Part shown: one piece after another, positions 24,333 through 36,708 of the stretch | Layout: each line of letters starts with the position of its first letter | Numbering within the stretch: the stretch's first letter is position 1 | Assembly: GCF_021155765.1 (NCBI RefSeq) | Contig: NC_060115.1 | Span: 5,622,493-5,686,492 of the forward strand | From: Diprion similis | Lineage: Eukaryota > Arthropoda > Insecta > Hymenoptera > Diprionidae | DNA length: 64,000 nt | Direction of reading: 5' to 3' | Translations under genes and position numbers: made by a program | Notes under the pieces: generated by a model | What the model was told of the DNA's origin: nothing | What the model saw: only the letters and a program-made list of their open reading frames with translations | Database searches by the model: none

Positions 24333-27300
24333 ATGTCCTTTCCAAGAGCAAGAATACAACGTTTCAACGAATTTTCCAGTAAGTAGTATTTTAAACCTAA
24401 ATACAAATTTATTTTTCAGCATACCGACCTGTGACAATTTTCATGAGTTCATAAAAGATCGTTTCGCGCCTGAAGGCCGTTTGCGGATACATATTCATTC
24501 ATATAGTTGCGTATTTCAGTACACAATCAGCGCAGGTTTTCATTAACAATTTTCGACGGTCGTATCTACCAATCAGGTACATTGTTTCGTTGAGTTGATG
24601 ATGTGCATAGTACGCAATCGCAGTTGAAGTGGCTAAACTCGCGTTTCATTGAGCGTCTTTTTGATTTTTTCTCATTTTTTTATGCTAACCTGTCAAAGAT
24701 TTCTATTGTCTTTATTTCATTTAATTAATCTTAAGCTAATGGCCAAATTGCTCTCTTGTTATTCATAATAGATGACGCACCACCTCCAGGTTCTTACGAC
24801 CCGAAGATTAAAAATAAAGTGAAGGGGTTAGTAATTGAGAAAACAGATAGATTCCTGGACAGCAAAAGTATATCAAGCAGCTGCGCCGATTGTAACACAT
24901 CGACATCAAGCAAGTCTGCCAGTCTCACAAGCGCTCCTGCGTTCAAAGTAGTAAGTTCGGTATGATAGATAATCATTGAATTACCAAGAATATGGTGGTA
25001 TTCTAATTGTAATAAATTATCTTTCAATGAATTTCTTAGCCGCAATTACCAAAGAAGAAAACCACCGCAAAGTCTGCACACAGTTCACCATCTGTAAAAA
25101 CTAATAAAAAATGGGACTCGAAATACGATCCAAACAAGGAATTGGCCGACTTGAAGGTCGAATGCATCAACAAAGACAGAACTATAGAGGAGTACGAGAA
25201 ACAGATGGAAGAAATGAAGGACGACATTCAAAGGCTCGAAAAGCAATTGATGGAACTCAAAGATAAACAAATAGAAATCGAGACGCGGTATAAAAAGGAT
25301 CTAGATGAAACGGTATTAATCAATTAGGAATTTGCAAGTTGATTTGTAGTAGTACAACATTTAGTTCATTGATAATTTCTTTTTAGACACAAGACCGCCA
25401 TCTGGCAGACATAGAGATGAAAACAAAGATGCAAAAAATGCATGAAGATTTTCAGATAGAGATAGGCAAGATGAAAGATGAAGAGTGCAAGCTTAAAACC
25501 GAATTGGCAAATCTAGCAGAGATTCGAAATGATCTTGAATCTAAATTGCAGCAACGTCAACACTTGGTTATTCAATTACAATCGCAATTATCAATGCTTG
25601 AATGTGAACTAGATGAATGTAAGGCTGAAAATGAAAATCTAGCTGCAGAGTCTGAAAAACGGGAGACCACCCTTATCATTAACCATGAGACTGAAGTAAA
25701 AAATTTGAGAGAAGACTTTCAACAACAGAAGGATGACTTACTGAGTCAATGTCAGAATGGAAGACATGAAATAGCACAATTGCAGGATAGCCTTCTTTTT
25801 GAAGCTACATCTAAGAAATGTTCACAAGAAAAATTGGCAAAACTTCAGTGCTTGTATTCAGATGTGAGTATTGTGAAGCTTATCAGACTGTTTCCATATT
25901 CATAATTGATATCTACCACGAATGTTGAAGTATTACTACAGTGATTCACGTAAATTCTCATTCCATTAAAAGTAACAATTCACAGGTTCAAAGTCGTTTA
26001 AAAGAAGCCGAAGATGAACTTCAAGAGATCAAAGATCATCACACGCAAGTTTTAAAGAATCATTCACAGGAAATTGAAGCTTTGATGAACCGTCATGCAG
26101 AAGAAATTGCTCGGCTTGTACAGAGATCGGAGGAATTTCAGCAGGAATGCGCAACGGCACGTGAAAAGGTAATTGCACATTTCTTGTAACTTGAGGCATG
26201 AATAACAATACTTGACTTAACCCAAATCATTAATACCCATGATTTTTAATTTTCTTTAAGGGTAGAGTAATTGAGGAAAAGGCAAAGAGCAAAATACAGG
26301 AGGCGAAAAACTCAGTTGATGAGGAGGTGCGCAAAGCTGTTGAAAAGTATGCTGCATCTGTGTTATTGATGGAATCCAAACTCGAAACTGCACAAGAAAA
26401 TTTAGCGCAAAAGGAAACAGAAGCCATGGAGCTATCGATTCAAGTTGAGGAACTGAAAAATTCTTCTGCCACAAAGGTGAAATTTTAGTTGTGAATTTTT
26501 CTTTGATAAATCTGAATTTTTTCTGTTTCACATTAAAAACATAATAATACGCTATTTGGTTCCCATTGTTCAGGAGAGTTCTAATCAAAGTTTACAGTCC
26601 GAACTTGATCGGGCAGAAGCTGAATTAGCTGAAAAGAGAGAAGAAGTAAAAGCTTTAAAAGACCAACTTCGTAACGAAGCAGCTGAGATGGTTATGCGAC
26701 GACGAAGGTTAGATTTAGTCAGATGAGAATAAACACTGTGTACCAAGTAAAAGTGGGAAAAATATTATAATATAATAAATTTTATACTTGCCAGACTGGA
26801 TCTCGTCATGGCGGAAAATCAATTGACTGTTTCTGCTATCAGCGAAAGATTGGCAAAAAGTGATACTGAGGTTGAGCGACTGCAGAGTGAATTAGAATGG
26901 GAGAGAATCCGACTACGGGAACATAAAGATTTATTAAATACTATGCGAACTAATTCTACCCATGCTCACGATCAATTGCGGAACTTACTCCAGCAGTTGG
27001 ATGGAAAGAAAGAGGACATAGATCAGTTGGTCGTCGACAATGTAGTAAAGTTTGACACAATGAAGTCCTTATTTGATGCTAAGATAAAAGAATTGAATGA
27101 CATTGCGGCTGCCGAAATTACAAGACTCCAAGCAGAGTGTGATAAGACGAATGGCTATAACAGAGAGGTATGTCTACAAAAATATTTACTTAAAGAGAAA
27201 TCAGATGTATGAAATTCATATTGAAAATGGCTGAAATAACTAATTCAAAATAGCTTAGCTTGGTATTTGGTATCGAAAAATGTTTGATTTGAATGCATCA

Positions 27301-28531
27301 TCTCGCATTTCTGCAGCTGAAGCAGCAGCTGACCGAAATGACTGGAAAACTGGGCGAAGCTCGAGACATGTTACTTAGAGTTGAAGAGCAGTACGATAGC
27401 CAAAGCATTGAGTTGGCGCAACTGGAACTGACCTGTCACAAGCTGGAGAAATTGTATAAGGAGACAAATAAAAAGTATGAAGAAAGCACAACACAGTTGA
27501 TGGAGCAGCAAGTTGCTATTGACAAGGTAAGAGCCTGATTTATTCATTACTAGGCAGATTTAATCTGCTTTTCGCGTTATCTATCGTCTATATTTAACAC
27601 ATGAATTACCGATATTTCAGGCAAAGAGCTACATCGCCGAATTTACTGACAAGCTCGACATGATGCAAGAAAGGAGAAGTTGCAAGGTACATAATCATCA
27701 TTTTCGCCAATCAATTATTGAAGGTATTTCGTGAAATTATTAATTAACATACTTATTAATTAACTACATGTTCTAGGAAAACTCCGTGAAAACAGAAAAG
27801 GAAAAGGGCAAGGTCGATAAGGTAGATAAGGTTGAAGCTGAACCAAAATCGGAGCTTGGAACAGGGTTCAAATCGGCGGTGTAAGTTGACAATACTATAT
27901 CCGCAACAGTTGAATACATCTATTAATAATGTTGCAAATTGGAAATTTTGATTTGCATTCGTTGACGTTTCAAATGTTTTACAGCGACCTTTCAAAGTTC
28001 CTTGAAGATCGGGAGCTCCTCGAATCTAACTTGCGAAAAACCGAGGCCGAGTACAAGGACCTTGCAGACAAATATGCCGCAGTTATTGGCCATAATAATC
28101 ATAAGCAAAAAATTCAACATATGATACAAATGAAGAAAGAAAAACTGCAATTAAAGGAGGTTAGTATACTTTTCGCAGTGTTACTTTTCGTTGTATCGTA
28201 CGTTTTATTCTGTCATCTGGATCTATCGTAATTAATACTGACCATCATTACTAGGTCATATTTGGCATGTTTAATCGTTCAAGGAAAAGTAAAAGAGATT
28301 TGATGGCAAGGTCTCGGCCGTGTTATTCAGGCTAAACTAATTCGACGCTAAATTTTGTCTTAGGACGTAGATGCAGCGAGAAGAATAATAGCGCAGCAAC
28401 AGCGCACAATCGAGAAGCTGCGCTCTGAGGAGCGTAACCGGCAGCTTTTAAAAGAGAAAGAAAATCTGCCATCCTCCGTCGTGGCATCACCACACAAGCC
28501 GACGACACCGTTAAAGGACAGAAATATTTGA
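24333..28531 (+). CDS. HMMR: HMMR-like mitotic coiled-coil protein (RHAMM homologue)
   Basis: Thirteen exons join in frame: 24333-24378, 24772-24950, 25040-25312, 25387-25863, 25986-26168, 26261-26476, 26574-26707, 26795-27167, 27317-27526, 27621-27686, 27777-27880, 27985-28159 and 28364-28531, giving 867 residues; human HMMR has about 725. The N terminus MSFPRARIQRFN followed by DAPPPGSYDP matches the vertebrate start and its proline/glycine motif. Nearly all the rest is long coiled coil, rich in E, K, Q and L heptads. Near the C terminus, YAAVIGHNNHKQKIQHMIQ (residues 784-802) matches the vertebrate HMMR C-terminal domain. The end carries a KEN motif (844-846) and two S/T-P-x-K sites (854-857, 860-863). 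Vertebrate HMMR binds microtubules and centrosomes with TPX2 and helps spindle assembly, so a mitotic role is the likely one. The 46-nt first exon was chosen because its splice phase and residues fit the family exactly. Confidence 0.94.
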
Positions 28532-29160
28532 ATTTAATTGTCTGCATCTCAAAACGGTGGATCTCCCTCAATTTGTGGAGTTCAATATTTATTCCATTAT
28601 TATCCCACCATTCCGATCATTATCGTTATCGTTATTACCATTATATTATTTATTCATGCACAAAATTCGTTATCAGTCACTTGCATCATTAAAGCAAAGG
28701 AACGAATGAAAATTCCTCTTGTTTTACTTTTTATTGATGGTGCTCGGCAGGTAACTGTGCAGTAAAGATGAGAGAACCGTCTTCTTTCTATATGATCTTG
28801 AATCCAGTGGCCTAAAAAATCGTACGAATTGCAACGAAAAGACAACTGATAGTTTTGATTGCAGTTTTCTTTTTCTGACCACTCCTGAAATTCGTTTTTT
28901 TGTTTGATTTCTTCGTCAAGTTTAGTTGTAAATGCAGATGTTTTTTTTCCTCACAACCAAAGTGTACATCTTACGCAGTACTTACTTTTAACTGTGTTTT
29001 TATAAATCCTATATGTATCTTTTTTATTTATCGGTTTATGCCAAACCGACATATTATGCTTCTGTATGGCCTGTTGTAAGCGCATGTTCGTGACTACCCT
29101 TGCGTACATAGATATTGTTTTACTGTCAACTGATGTACTTTAATAAAGTGTAAACGTATT
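28532..29160 (+). other. 3' UTR of the HMMR-like gene
   Basis: The stretch from the stop codon to just past a consensus AATAAA at 29142-29147 is AT-rich and non-coding. That hexamer is the first clear poly(A) signal after the stop and is followed by T-rich sequence, so the 3' UTR is probably about 600-630 nt. Confidence 0.7.
29142..29147 (+). terminator. Poly(A) signal AATAAA of the HMMR-like gene
   Basis: A consensus hexamer on the coding strand, about 610 bases after the stop codon. It is the best candidate for 3' end formation; no experimental support is visible. Confidence 0.7.
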
Positions 29161-31078
29161 TTATTAAAATTGTTTAAAACTCTGATTTAAAGCGCCCCTA
29201 GTCCTTGAAAGTTTATCAATGCCCAAGAATAAATCTAACCATTGAGTATTCGGCGATTCGGATATCCGTTGTTAAAAAAGAATTGTCTCTGATATTAATT
29301 TCAGGAACGATGAAAACCTAATTAGCATCCCTCGCGTTTCGCGTCAAAGTTTGTATACCTTCGAGGTTTGATAGCCGCATGGACCGGAAGTAATTCTAGC
29401 CGGGCGGAAGCCACCCCGAAATGGTAACATCCGGCGTGTATCAAAACAGCTTATATCTATACTCCGGCTGTAGGATGATTCGGAATTAGCAGACGGTCCA
29501 ATCTATTTTCGGTAGCGCGAGTACAGAACCGGGTTTCTCGTCCAAACATCGATACATCACCGTTAGATTATAATCGATCGTTCAAAACTGCGCTCAACTT
29601 TGCCCAGCGTGCCAATTTGGACTCCGGAGAGAATTTTCCTCGGCGCGAATTGGCGATTGCGTCGATGCATATACGCCATACGCACGCACTTGCTCTCCGC
29701 CGATACACAACGTATCCACTCATATATTATAATGTTGTGTGTACAGAGGGAATTGCTTTCACCCGCGCGCGTTGATCGCTGCAACGTCGTCGAGACATAA
29801 GGGGGAACGCTCGCAGCAGCAGCAGCCCGCTTCATAAACTCCTCCAATCTCCGTTCCCGTCGTGCAACGGCGTGTTATACGCGTGTATACACGCGCGCTG
29901 CACGCATACATCTTCGTCGATACTATAGGCGGGTAGATTGGTAGCTGGCGAGAGGCGCGTCAATGGCGCGCTTTGTGTAACGTTACGCCGTGCGGCGAGG
30001 GGGATAGGCGGAGGGAGACGACCTCCTCGGCGGCCTTATATACGCCTATGTATGTACGTACATCCACACATCAGGTATATGCCCGCGCGTATGTTCGTTC
30101 GCATATAGACGTAGCGAAGATGAAGGTGCGCCCACGCGGCTAGGTCACCCCGCCGCCCATTCGAGAGACGCGAGAGTCGAATGCCCTGCGGGTGTTCGCG
30201 AGAATGGGGACCGTTCGTTTCACGAGTAACATACATACTATGTACACACGTACATCGCGATGCCTGCATGTAGATTATACCCAGCCCAAGGTCACGCCCG
30301 GGTCATAGGCTCGCGTATGACGAATCGCGTGGTTAATTACTCTCGAGTATTCATAGCTCGGAGTGGCGGAACGCGGACGATGTGAACGGTCCTTAAAGGC
30401 GGTGGACGCGCGTATGAAAGAGTTACAACGAGGAGTCGGCGAAGTTTTCTTTCATTCGTACGCGTCTATTCTTGTGTGCGTCTTTCTCAGAGAGAGAAAG
30501 ATAGGGGGAGAGAGAGATAGAAAAGGGTGACGGGGTTTGGGAGGAGGGAGGGGAGTACTTCCGGCCTGGGCTATCGCGCTAGGGTCGTCAAAATACATTA
30601 CGTAACTCGCAGCGTCGCCTGCGCTGGTGTATCGGGCGTACACGTGTGCGTGTACGTATCTCGTATGCGTATGCATGCAGCATGTATGCATCATTGAGAG
30701 GCAAGAGCAGGACGTAATGCTCTATATTGTGATGCATCTACCGTGCGTAGAAATATCTACTTAACTGCATCGCGTCCTGAAAAATTTTACGGTAGGTATA
30801 AAGAACGCAATACTCGTCTACGCTTAAATACAAAATATGCAGTATCGATAGAACGTATGACGTATTTTGTTAAGTTGCTGCTGGTACTTCACGATTTATT
30901 TATTTTTAATTTTTTTCTTCGAATACAACCGAGATTATCCGGTTTTAATTTTTACGATTTACTGATACGAACTTACGAATAAATTAAAAGTTCACTTGAA
31001 ACGTATAACGATAAACGAAAGGGTTTATTTATTGTTACGTACCTCGTATGCATGATATTATACATTACATTTCTTGGA

Positions 31079-31096
31079 CGTTTCGAATTCGAAACG
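31079..31096. other. 18-bp perfect palindrome
   Basis: CGTTTCGAATTCGAAACG reads the same on both strands. It contains TTCGAA twice. It does not have the two-base spacing of a heat-shock element. A palindrome of this length has a fair chance of arising at random in 64 kb. Confidence 0.9.
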
Positions 31097-31815
31097 ATTG
31101 AAAAAGTGTTACAATTTATAAGAGATTAACTAGAGTCTCCGTTTATTGGGATGTATGCTACATCTTCGATACCGCATTACATCCCGCATCGATCGTCACG
31201 CGCACCTCTGCACGTTAGTGTTATAAGTTAACACGGCAATATATTATACGCTAGTTACGCAGGGACATACGAAAGCGCAGCTGGCAGTGCGAAGCCTGTC
31301 GCTTGTATCCGTAATATAAATTACATTACGTACACCGATTACATTGGGGGTATATCGTACACGTACGCGGTGAAGGTGTGTTTTAAATGCAGAGAGAAAA
31401 GAGTCGTCAGTCCTCTCGGTTCCGCACAAGCGGCACGGCCCACCGAGGTGAAAGAGAGAAGAAAGATAGAAAGGTAGATATGCTATAGAGATAGAGAGAG
31501 AGAGATTCCTTCCTGCCCTCGTCGCACGCCGGCGTACCTACCAACCTACCAACCACCAACCTCTGCGGAGTTTGTTGCACCTGAGCATTGTTCTCTACAG
31601 CGCGTGTCCTTGGCAAGGTCACGCGTCGCGTACACGCATCGCGCTGCCGTGCCGTGACGCCAGTCGCGAGTATCGCGGTGGCGTTCGTCGTTGCTTCTTT
31701 CCTTCGTACGCTCGTTGAATACCTACCACCTCCATCCCTTCCTCTCCCTCCCCCCGTCATCCCCCGTCACTGGTGCAGAGTCTCGCCCACGCGTTCCTCG
31801 GGTTTACGTTATACC

Positions 31816-31818
<3 letters not shown>

Positions 31819-31863
<45 letters not shown>
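31819..31863. repeat. (GA)n microsatellite
   Basis: About 22 uninterrupted GA units. GA tracts can bind GAGA-type factors in insects, but no promoter is evident here. Confidence 0.97.
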
Positions 31864-31866
<3 letters not shown>

Positions 31867-34721
31867 GAAGCGCGAGCGAAAATCCAACGACCTCAATATA
31901 ACGCCTTCAACAATTGAGAATTTCTATTCAATTCTTTATTTTCCCCCACCTCGCTGCAGGTATTCCGCAGTACCTACGGCTTATTTTATTTACAGCTTGT
32001 ATTAATTTCTATTTCTTTCCTTCACAGTTTACTCCCGTAGGGCCCAACGCAACGGCACGGCGAGCAGTGAAGAGGAGATTGCGTTAAGCCGACCAGGTGT
32101 GCACGTGGGGAGCCACGCGCCCACGCGACCCAGCGCGGTGACCCGTCCCACACAAACGGTGCCCCGCGTCCAACGCCCATTGCAGCCTCGCGTCGCGACG
32201 CCGTCCCTTTCCTTCGTTTACGCTCCCCCTCGCTGCTCGGTTCGCGTATTTCACGAAGGTGATATATAAGGTGCGGGCTGCGGTAGGTGCCGCGTGTTAC
32301 ATACCTACCTGCGGACGTATCATCTCGTCCGTGAGAGGAGGTGCATTTCTCGACGACATCCTCCACATCCTCCACATCCTCCACATCCAGTACTTTGGGT
32401 GGGTTTATATACAAACGTGTCGCAGTCGCAGAGGTGCGCTATGTGCACTATAGCCGTGTAATAATACCGAGTCGCGAGGCGAAGGCGACCGATAAACGAC
32501 TACACGAAGGAACCGGAGCCTGCGGAGCAGGAGGAGGAGAACGGCGAGGCGCGGAGGGGAGGGGAAGGAAGTCGAAGGAAGGAAGGGAAGGACGCTCGCC
32601 CTCGGGGACTCGCGGCATACTACGTACGTAGGTGCAATGCCCTCCCGCGTCCGCTCCGTCCCCGTCCTCTTCACAAACCCGACGGCGTACCGTACACCGC
32701 GTGCACAGCCCACAGCCCTCCCCGATCCCTGGAAGCTAACGAAACTCTTCTCGCAATCGCCCGTACTCCTGGGATAAACCTGACTATCGACGCCTCCTCT
32801 GTGTAGCTATCCTCTCGTTACGATAGCCCTGGCAGTCAATTTCGGACCCACGCAAGACACATCGGTGCGCAAAAACGGCTGCGACTTTAGCCAGTCGGAG
32901 ATGATAATTCCCTGCCCCCCGCCCTTAACGAGCGCGGAAAGGCAGAACTTTAATTGTATTGTTATTACACTCGTAACTTTGTATACAACGGCAATAAACG
33001 TATATACGTAGATATGTATACATATATAGGTATACCTGTATCCTATAACGCGACAATATGCTTCTTACCTCGTAAAAACTTATGCAGAAAAGTTTGGCTA
33101 ACGAAGAGTTTATCCCAGACATTTAAAAACTTTCAGATAGTTAAAGCGTGAAAAGAAAGTAGTAAACTTACTTTGATATGACAACTTTATTATAGGTGTC
33201 TCGTTTTCTCAGTTTCTTGTCTATATACTTATATGATCTACGCGAAGCTGTCGTTGATTCTTGGAGGGTCTTTTCTCTACTTCGTTTCTACATTATTTCT
33301 GACATTCCAACAAGTCGAAGAGAGTATAGTACAGTAGAAGAGAGCCGATCCGGATCCAAGATTCGGTTGTCCGTCAGCCTGTTTTCCCCGGGTTCCCATT
33401 ATCAGACAAGCAAAATGCGTTTTCCCGGTTCCGCGCTGATGTTTTCGTGCCGTTGACAACGAGTAACTGCTTCCGGTTGGTTCGACCGGCAAAGACCGGA
33501 AACGCCCCCGCCTTACATCGGCAAGTCCTTGTCCGATGGCTGTGCCGTACGTGCTGCGCGATCCTCGTACCTCGTGTCTACCGGTCTCGTCGCTTTCGAA
33601 ACGTGCCAAGAGTCTCGAGGAGGCCCAGCCGAGCCATGCGAGTAAAGACAACGGCGTGATGCACCAACTGATGGTGAGCGACGACCTTTGCCGGCCGCAG
33701 CTTGTACAGCGGACACGCAATAATCATGAAAGCCAAGAGAGTTTTTCAACGCGTCAAGTAACCCGGAACGATCATCGGCGAGCGCCAAAGCTCGGAGAGG
33801 AGATAGCGAATCCCAATAACCGAGATAATCATTCTTCATCGTCTTCTTCGTCGTGTACTTCGTAGACTTGTATTTCCCAGAATTGTTGTTCAATAGTCAC
33901 ATAATACGTTGATAGGTATACAACGAATTTCATCGAATTTCATGTCCATTGGATTATACATATGCCCACCTTTTTACACTCTCTTTCTTTCTCTACTTTT
34001 ATTTTCCTTCTTCGTCCGAATCTCAACGCCACGCTGTCGTCTCGGCGAGACTTAGGACCGTCGCGCGTCGTCGGGAAGTGGAAGAAGCGGGAATTTTTTG
34101 GCTCTCAGGTAGATGCGTCAGCCCGGGTTATAGGTCCTGCGGGCGTAGGCAAGCAGGTAGGACTGAAGGAGGGCCGCGACTCGCCGTATGACATCACACC
34201 GACATGCGACATCTTCGTATAGCCGGCTCTGGCGCGTTGGCGCGGTCAAACGCCAGTTTTATAGTGGTTTTGATACAAGTCTCGATAACGGTACGATAGC
34301 CGGCACGGCAAGGCCATCCGTCCTCCGTCCCGAGGTGGAGAGCCTCGTCGGGCGGATAGGAGGAGCACTGGGTAGGGGATAAGAGGGGGAGCGCCGCCCG
34401 GGGGAGACTACTTCCGGTCACGTGACGCCGCACGGCCGCGCTTATTTTTCTTTCTTCTTATTCTTAGCCCGTCCGTAGCATCCGCTACTTAATAACCCGG
34501 CTGTTCCTGGCCTCCCGGAACGGATGAGAGAGGGGGGAGATAGAGAGAGAGAGAGAGAGAGATACTGGAGGGAGGTGGTGGAACCTGGGACGTACGTACA
34601 TTACTTACGAACGTAATTCAACGAGGTCTGGCGAGCATGAAAGAACGCGGGAGATGATCCTGGGGAGACATGTAAAATACCAGCATCCAGACGCAGAGGC
34701 ATCTCAAAGGTGTAACAAATT

Positions 34722-34724
<3 letters not shown>

Positions 34725-34771
<47 letters not shown>
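34725..34771. repeat. (AT)n microsatellite
   Basis: An uninterrupted run of about 23 AT units in otherwise CpG-rich DNA. Confidence 0.97.
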
Positions 34772-34772
<1 letters not shown>

Positions 34773-35121
34773 CCATCTCTGCATCAGATTAAATTGTCGG
34801 ACTTTGCAATAATTTCGCGTAAAGTCAGGCGGGTATATGACACACGATAAACCAGATTGCAAGATTCGTTGATCTGCAGGAGTTGCGACGACTATTGGGG
34901 CAGTTCGTTTTCATCAGGTATATCATGAAACCCACCTACCCACCTCGTGCCAGTGGGAAGTCGTTTACCCACACTTCCATCCACATCCAGATACACACAC
35001 ACACACACATCAATATAACGCGCAGCCTCTGCAAGATCACGGATATGCGTGCATGTGTGTGCGCGTTGCGTGCGTGAATTATAGTGCCTACTGGTTGGCT
35101 CTATAGGTTTGCAGCTCGTTC

Positions 35122-35130
35122 TATAAAAGG
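35122..35130 (+). promoter_or_regulatory. Candidate TATA box
   Basis: TATAAAAGG matches the TATA consensus and lies in CpG-rich DNA. No clear initiator is seen at the right distance. The pyrimidine-rich open frame that follows (35,188-35,559) does not look like a real gene. Weak call. Confidence 0.25.
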
Positions 35131-36133
35131 GAAGCTGTGGCCTTACAGCCGGATGCGGCCCGCTTGCTCGCCTAACTGGCGTTTCCGGTGGTCCTGTACC
35201 ATACACTCCTCTTCCCCCTCCTCCCCCTCCTCCTCCTTCTCCTCTTCTCCCCTCCCCGCACCTTCTTCTTCTCCGGCTCCAGCCCTCTCATGCATAGCGC
35301 TATCTCGGCCCTAAGCCCTCCGTCCGTGTCGCTTTCTACGTCACATCCGCTCTCATGCGGCGAGCGACGATATACACGGGGAGGAGGGTCCAGGTCGTGC
35401 GGCGTGTTCCCTTCTTCTGCATCCATGCCTCTTCCTGCAGCCCGTCGCGCACGTTATACGCCGGGACTTGTTGCAGGACTTTTCGTTGGGCTGATATTAT
35501 TATACGTAGTATATACGCGTATGATATACGTACTGTTATATATGTATATATACTGGTAATAAAATAACTTAATAACTGTGCATAATATGCAAACCAGTCT
35601 ATAACTTGCGATAATATTATATAATTGTCAGTTGCCTGTCGTTAAGCTAGTCCTATTTATTTTTCAATCAATTTTTTGTCTCTACTTGCAATATATTACG
35701 CCTTATACACCATGCGGGTAAACTATTTCGTTTCTGATAACTTACCGTTACACATATGACGATTCCTCCGATATCTTGAAACTGCAGCGATACAAGACTC
35801 TCGATGAACTTGCTGCACGATCCGTATAGGTATATGTATATTCTTGTAGAAAATCTCCGTTATTATAATCGTATCACGAATAATAATAATAATAATTTAC
35901 GCATTGCGTACATAAATATAGATACCTGAATCTTTCCATTTTTATCTTGGATAGCTCTACATAGACGCCTCAGAAGCGCCTTTCTTTATCACTCAAGGTG
36001 CGTGTGTAGGCTGCGTCTCCTTTGACAGAACAGGATATACGGGGGTTAAAGGATGATGGAATATCTTTAAAAAGAAGTATCAAAAACAGTTTAATGTTTT
36101 ATAGTTTATGTTGGTCTCATGTTATTCATATTA

Positions 36134-36168
<35 letters not shown>

Positions 36169-36261
36169 TAATAGTAATAATTAATAATAGTTACAATTAT
36201 AATTATAATAATAACGATTACAATAATAATAGTTATAGTAATGACAATAGCGATAATAATT

Positions 36262-36297
<36 letters not shown>

Positions 36298-36390
36298 GTA
36301 GCAGTAGTGGTAGTAGAAGTAGTAGAGTGGTAATAGTAGTAGTGGTAGTAGCAGTACAGCGATAATAATAGATATCAATAATAATAATTA
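36134..36390. repeat. (AAT)n-rich cluster
   Basis: Two long TAA tracts, near 36,135-36,169 and 36,263-36,296, are embedded in interrupted AAT/AGT units. Confidence 0.93.
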
Positions 36391-36649
36391 CAATTTTCGA
36401 TTTTTCAAATACGTAATGCCTACCTAGGTGTATTTACAAGAGACATGTACAGAGCGTGTGTATAGGTAAGTCTTTACGCGAAGTATGAAGGTGTTCTTTT
36501 TTCTTTTTCTGTATTGTGTCTATTAAAAAATAGTAAATACGCGAACGCTTTTTCGCGAAGCGATATTGAGAAAGATATATACGTATACATATACATATGT
36601 GCAGTAAAAATGTCACACTGACGAGTGTATGAGACGTGTCGACAAATAT

Positions 36650-36708
36650 AACAACAACAACAACAATAATAATAATAATAATAATAATAATATTAATAAT
36701 AACAATAA
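36650..36708. repeat. (AAC)n/(AAT)n microsatellite
   Basis: AAC units pass directly into AAT units with a few interruptions. Confidence 0.93.

Larger units (their letters stand above)
29161..35570. other. CpG-rich intergenic DNA without a recognised gene
   Basis: From about 29,300 to 35,500 the sequence is rich in CpG and in purine or pyrimidine tracts. I checked the longer open frames, such as those near 32.0-32.4, 33.3-33.9 and 35.2-35.6 kb. They overlap on both strands, are low in complexity and match no family I know, so I call no gene. The region could hold promoters or non-coding exons of an unseen transcript. Simple repeats include (GA)n at 31,819-31,863, (GA)n at 34,542-34,562 and (TA)n at 34,725-34,771. 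Confidence 0.6.

Noticed and set aside
33277..33893. Overlapping frames of 126 and 147 codons on the minus strand
   Set aside because: Frames are open on both strands at once, which points to CpG-rich composition and not to a gene; no motif is recognised.
35188..35559. A 123-codon frame after the TATA-like box at 35,122
   Set aside because: It is Leu/Pro/Ser low complexity from a pyrimidine tract, with an overlapping frame on the other strand; no family is recognised.
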